Below, piece after piece: positions 14,183 through 14,819 of a DNA stretch of 14,819 nucleotides (positions are counted from its first letter, which is position 1; each line of letters starts with the position of its first letter). Location: contig JBIOYQ010000146.1 of NCBI GenBank assembly GCA_044870295.1, forward strand, positions 1-14,819, read 5' to 3'. The translations under genes and the position numbers were made by a program. This DNA is from AC-52 sp044870295 (GTDB lineage Bacteria > Actinomycetota > UBA4738). The notes under the pieces were generated by a model. The model was not told where the DNA came from. It was given only the letters and a program-made list of their open reading frames with translations, and ran no database searches.

Positions 14183-14819
14183 ATGGAACACCCGCCCCCG
14201 CATCCACGACCGTCTCGTCGCCGCACGTCTGTGGCCCTTCTGGCCGTCGCCGGGATCCTCGCCCTGATGGTGTCCGCCGGTTCGGCCCTGGCCATCCGGA
14301 CCATCCACAGCGTCGAGGGAAGCTTGGTCAAGGTAAGAACCGGGACGGATTGCCGACGTACCGACCCCGATTGCCTCACACACATCGAGGAGCCGGCATG
14401 CAACCAGGATCTGTGTAACTACCTGATCCTCGGCAGCGACAGTCGAAAGGGTGTGCCCAACAGCGCGCACAGCATCACGGGGCAAAGGTCGGACACCATC
14501 ATCGTGGTGACGGTCGACACCAGGCTGCCGCGGACCACAGTCCTCTCGATCCCCCGGGACCTCCGGGTCGACATCCCCGGCTTCGGGCTGAACAAGATCA
14601 ACACGGCCATCAACCATCCCCACGGCAGAGATCTGATCGTCCAGACGGTGGAGCGGCTCACCGGCCTGTCCATCAACCACTACGTCGAGATCAACTTCCT
14701 CGGGTTCGAAGGTTTGGTCAACGCGCTCGGCGGGGTGCCGATCTGCATCAACAAGCCACTGGTCGACACCCTGGCCAAGTTGAACCTGCCGCATGCCGGC
14801 TGCTACAACCTGAAGGGCG
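14183..14819 (+). CDS. LytR-CpsA-Psr family wall-polymer ligase (partial)
   Basis: The first 212 codons of a gene that runs off the right edge. LCP enzymes attach lipid-linked polymers (teichoic acids, capsule, arabinogalactan) to peptidoglycan outside the membrane. A basic N-terminus (RPSRRRTS) precedes one membrane helix at about 17-39. The LCP domain begins at about 80: YLILGSDSR (80-88), QRSDTIIVVTVD (101-112), LSIPRDLRVDIP (121-132), NKINTA (137-142), NHYVEINFLGFEGLVNALGGV (165-185), including D85, R102, D104, R125 and D126, which match the conserved binding residues. Four cysteines (C57, C64, C73, C78) lie between the helix and the domain and could form disulfides. ATG 14183 has AGAAGG only 3 bases upstream. 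It is divergent from the sulfotransferase, with at most 17 bases between the two ATGs. Confidence 0.9.
   Translation, partial: MEHPPPHPRPSRRRTSVALLAVAGILALMVSAGSALAIRTIHSVEGSLVKVRTGTDCRRTDPDCLTHIEEPACNQDLCNYLILGSDSRKGVPNSAHSITGQRSDTIIVVTVDTRLPRTTVLSIPRDLRVDIPGFGLNKINTAINHPHGRDLIVQTVERLTGLSINHYVEINFLGFEGLVNALGGVPICINKPLVDTLAKLNLPHAGCYNLKG

Overview
The window is high-GC, tightly packed bacterial DNA. Its codon use, a SigK/RskA-type sigma/anti-sigma pair, a LytR-CpsA-Psr wall enzyme and a dense set of acyl-CoA genes point to an Actinomycetota-like organism, perhaps a deep-branching uncultured lineage (inference; Chloroflexota or a relative is not excluded). I see no tRNA, rRNA, CRISPR array, insertion sequence or phage gene. 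No gene-free gap exceeds 300 bases; the largest (811-1104) holds a regulatory region.

Layout. (1) 29-810, minus strand: a small XRE-type DNA-binding protein overlaps, by GTGA, methylmalonyl-CoA epimerase. Their promoter region carries an 8-bp perfect inverted repeat. (2) 1105-3687, plus strand: a divergent, membrane-anchored FtsH-like AAA protease with altered Walker B and pore residues and a long insertion, followed 12 bases later by a single-pass membrane protein of unknown function. (3) 3732-4535, minus strand: a secreted beta-rich protein of unknown function, split by an in-frame TGA. A strong stem-loop separates it from the convergent genes of region 2. (4) 4684-9382, plus strand: a probable operon of thiolase, 2H phosphoesterase/2'-5' RNA ligase-like protein, acyl-CoA dehydrogenase, hotdog acyl-CoA thioesterase and MFS exporter. 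(5) 9396-11280, minus strand: a DUF1801 protein, then anti-sigma and sigma factor genes that overlap by ATGA. (6) 11368-14165, minus strand: a sulfotransferase-like gene overlapping an AMP-forming acyl-CoA synthetase by GTGA. (7) 14183 to the right edge, plus strand: a partial LytR-CpsA-Psr protein, divergent from the sulfotransferase.

How they fit. The epimerase, thiolase, acyl-CoA dehydrogenase, thioesterase and acyl-CoA synthetase form a short-chain fatty acid / propionyl-CoA theme: activation, oxidation, thiolysis, release, and the methylmalonyl-CoA branch. The rest concerns the envelope: membrane protease, secreted protein, sigma/anti-sigma sensing, and wall or surface polymer attachment with possible sulfation.

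Most worth a second look: a 17-bp direct repeat (TCCCTGA-N3-CGAGCCT, two copies) in the divergent promoter region at 4536-4683; the unusual FtsH-like protein and its partner; the in-frame TGA in the secreted protein; and the 2H phosphoesterase whose conserved N-terminus lies upstream of any usual start codon and is in frame with the thiolase.
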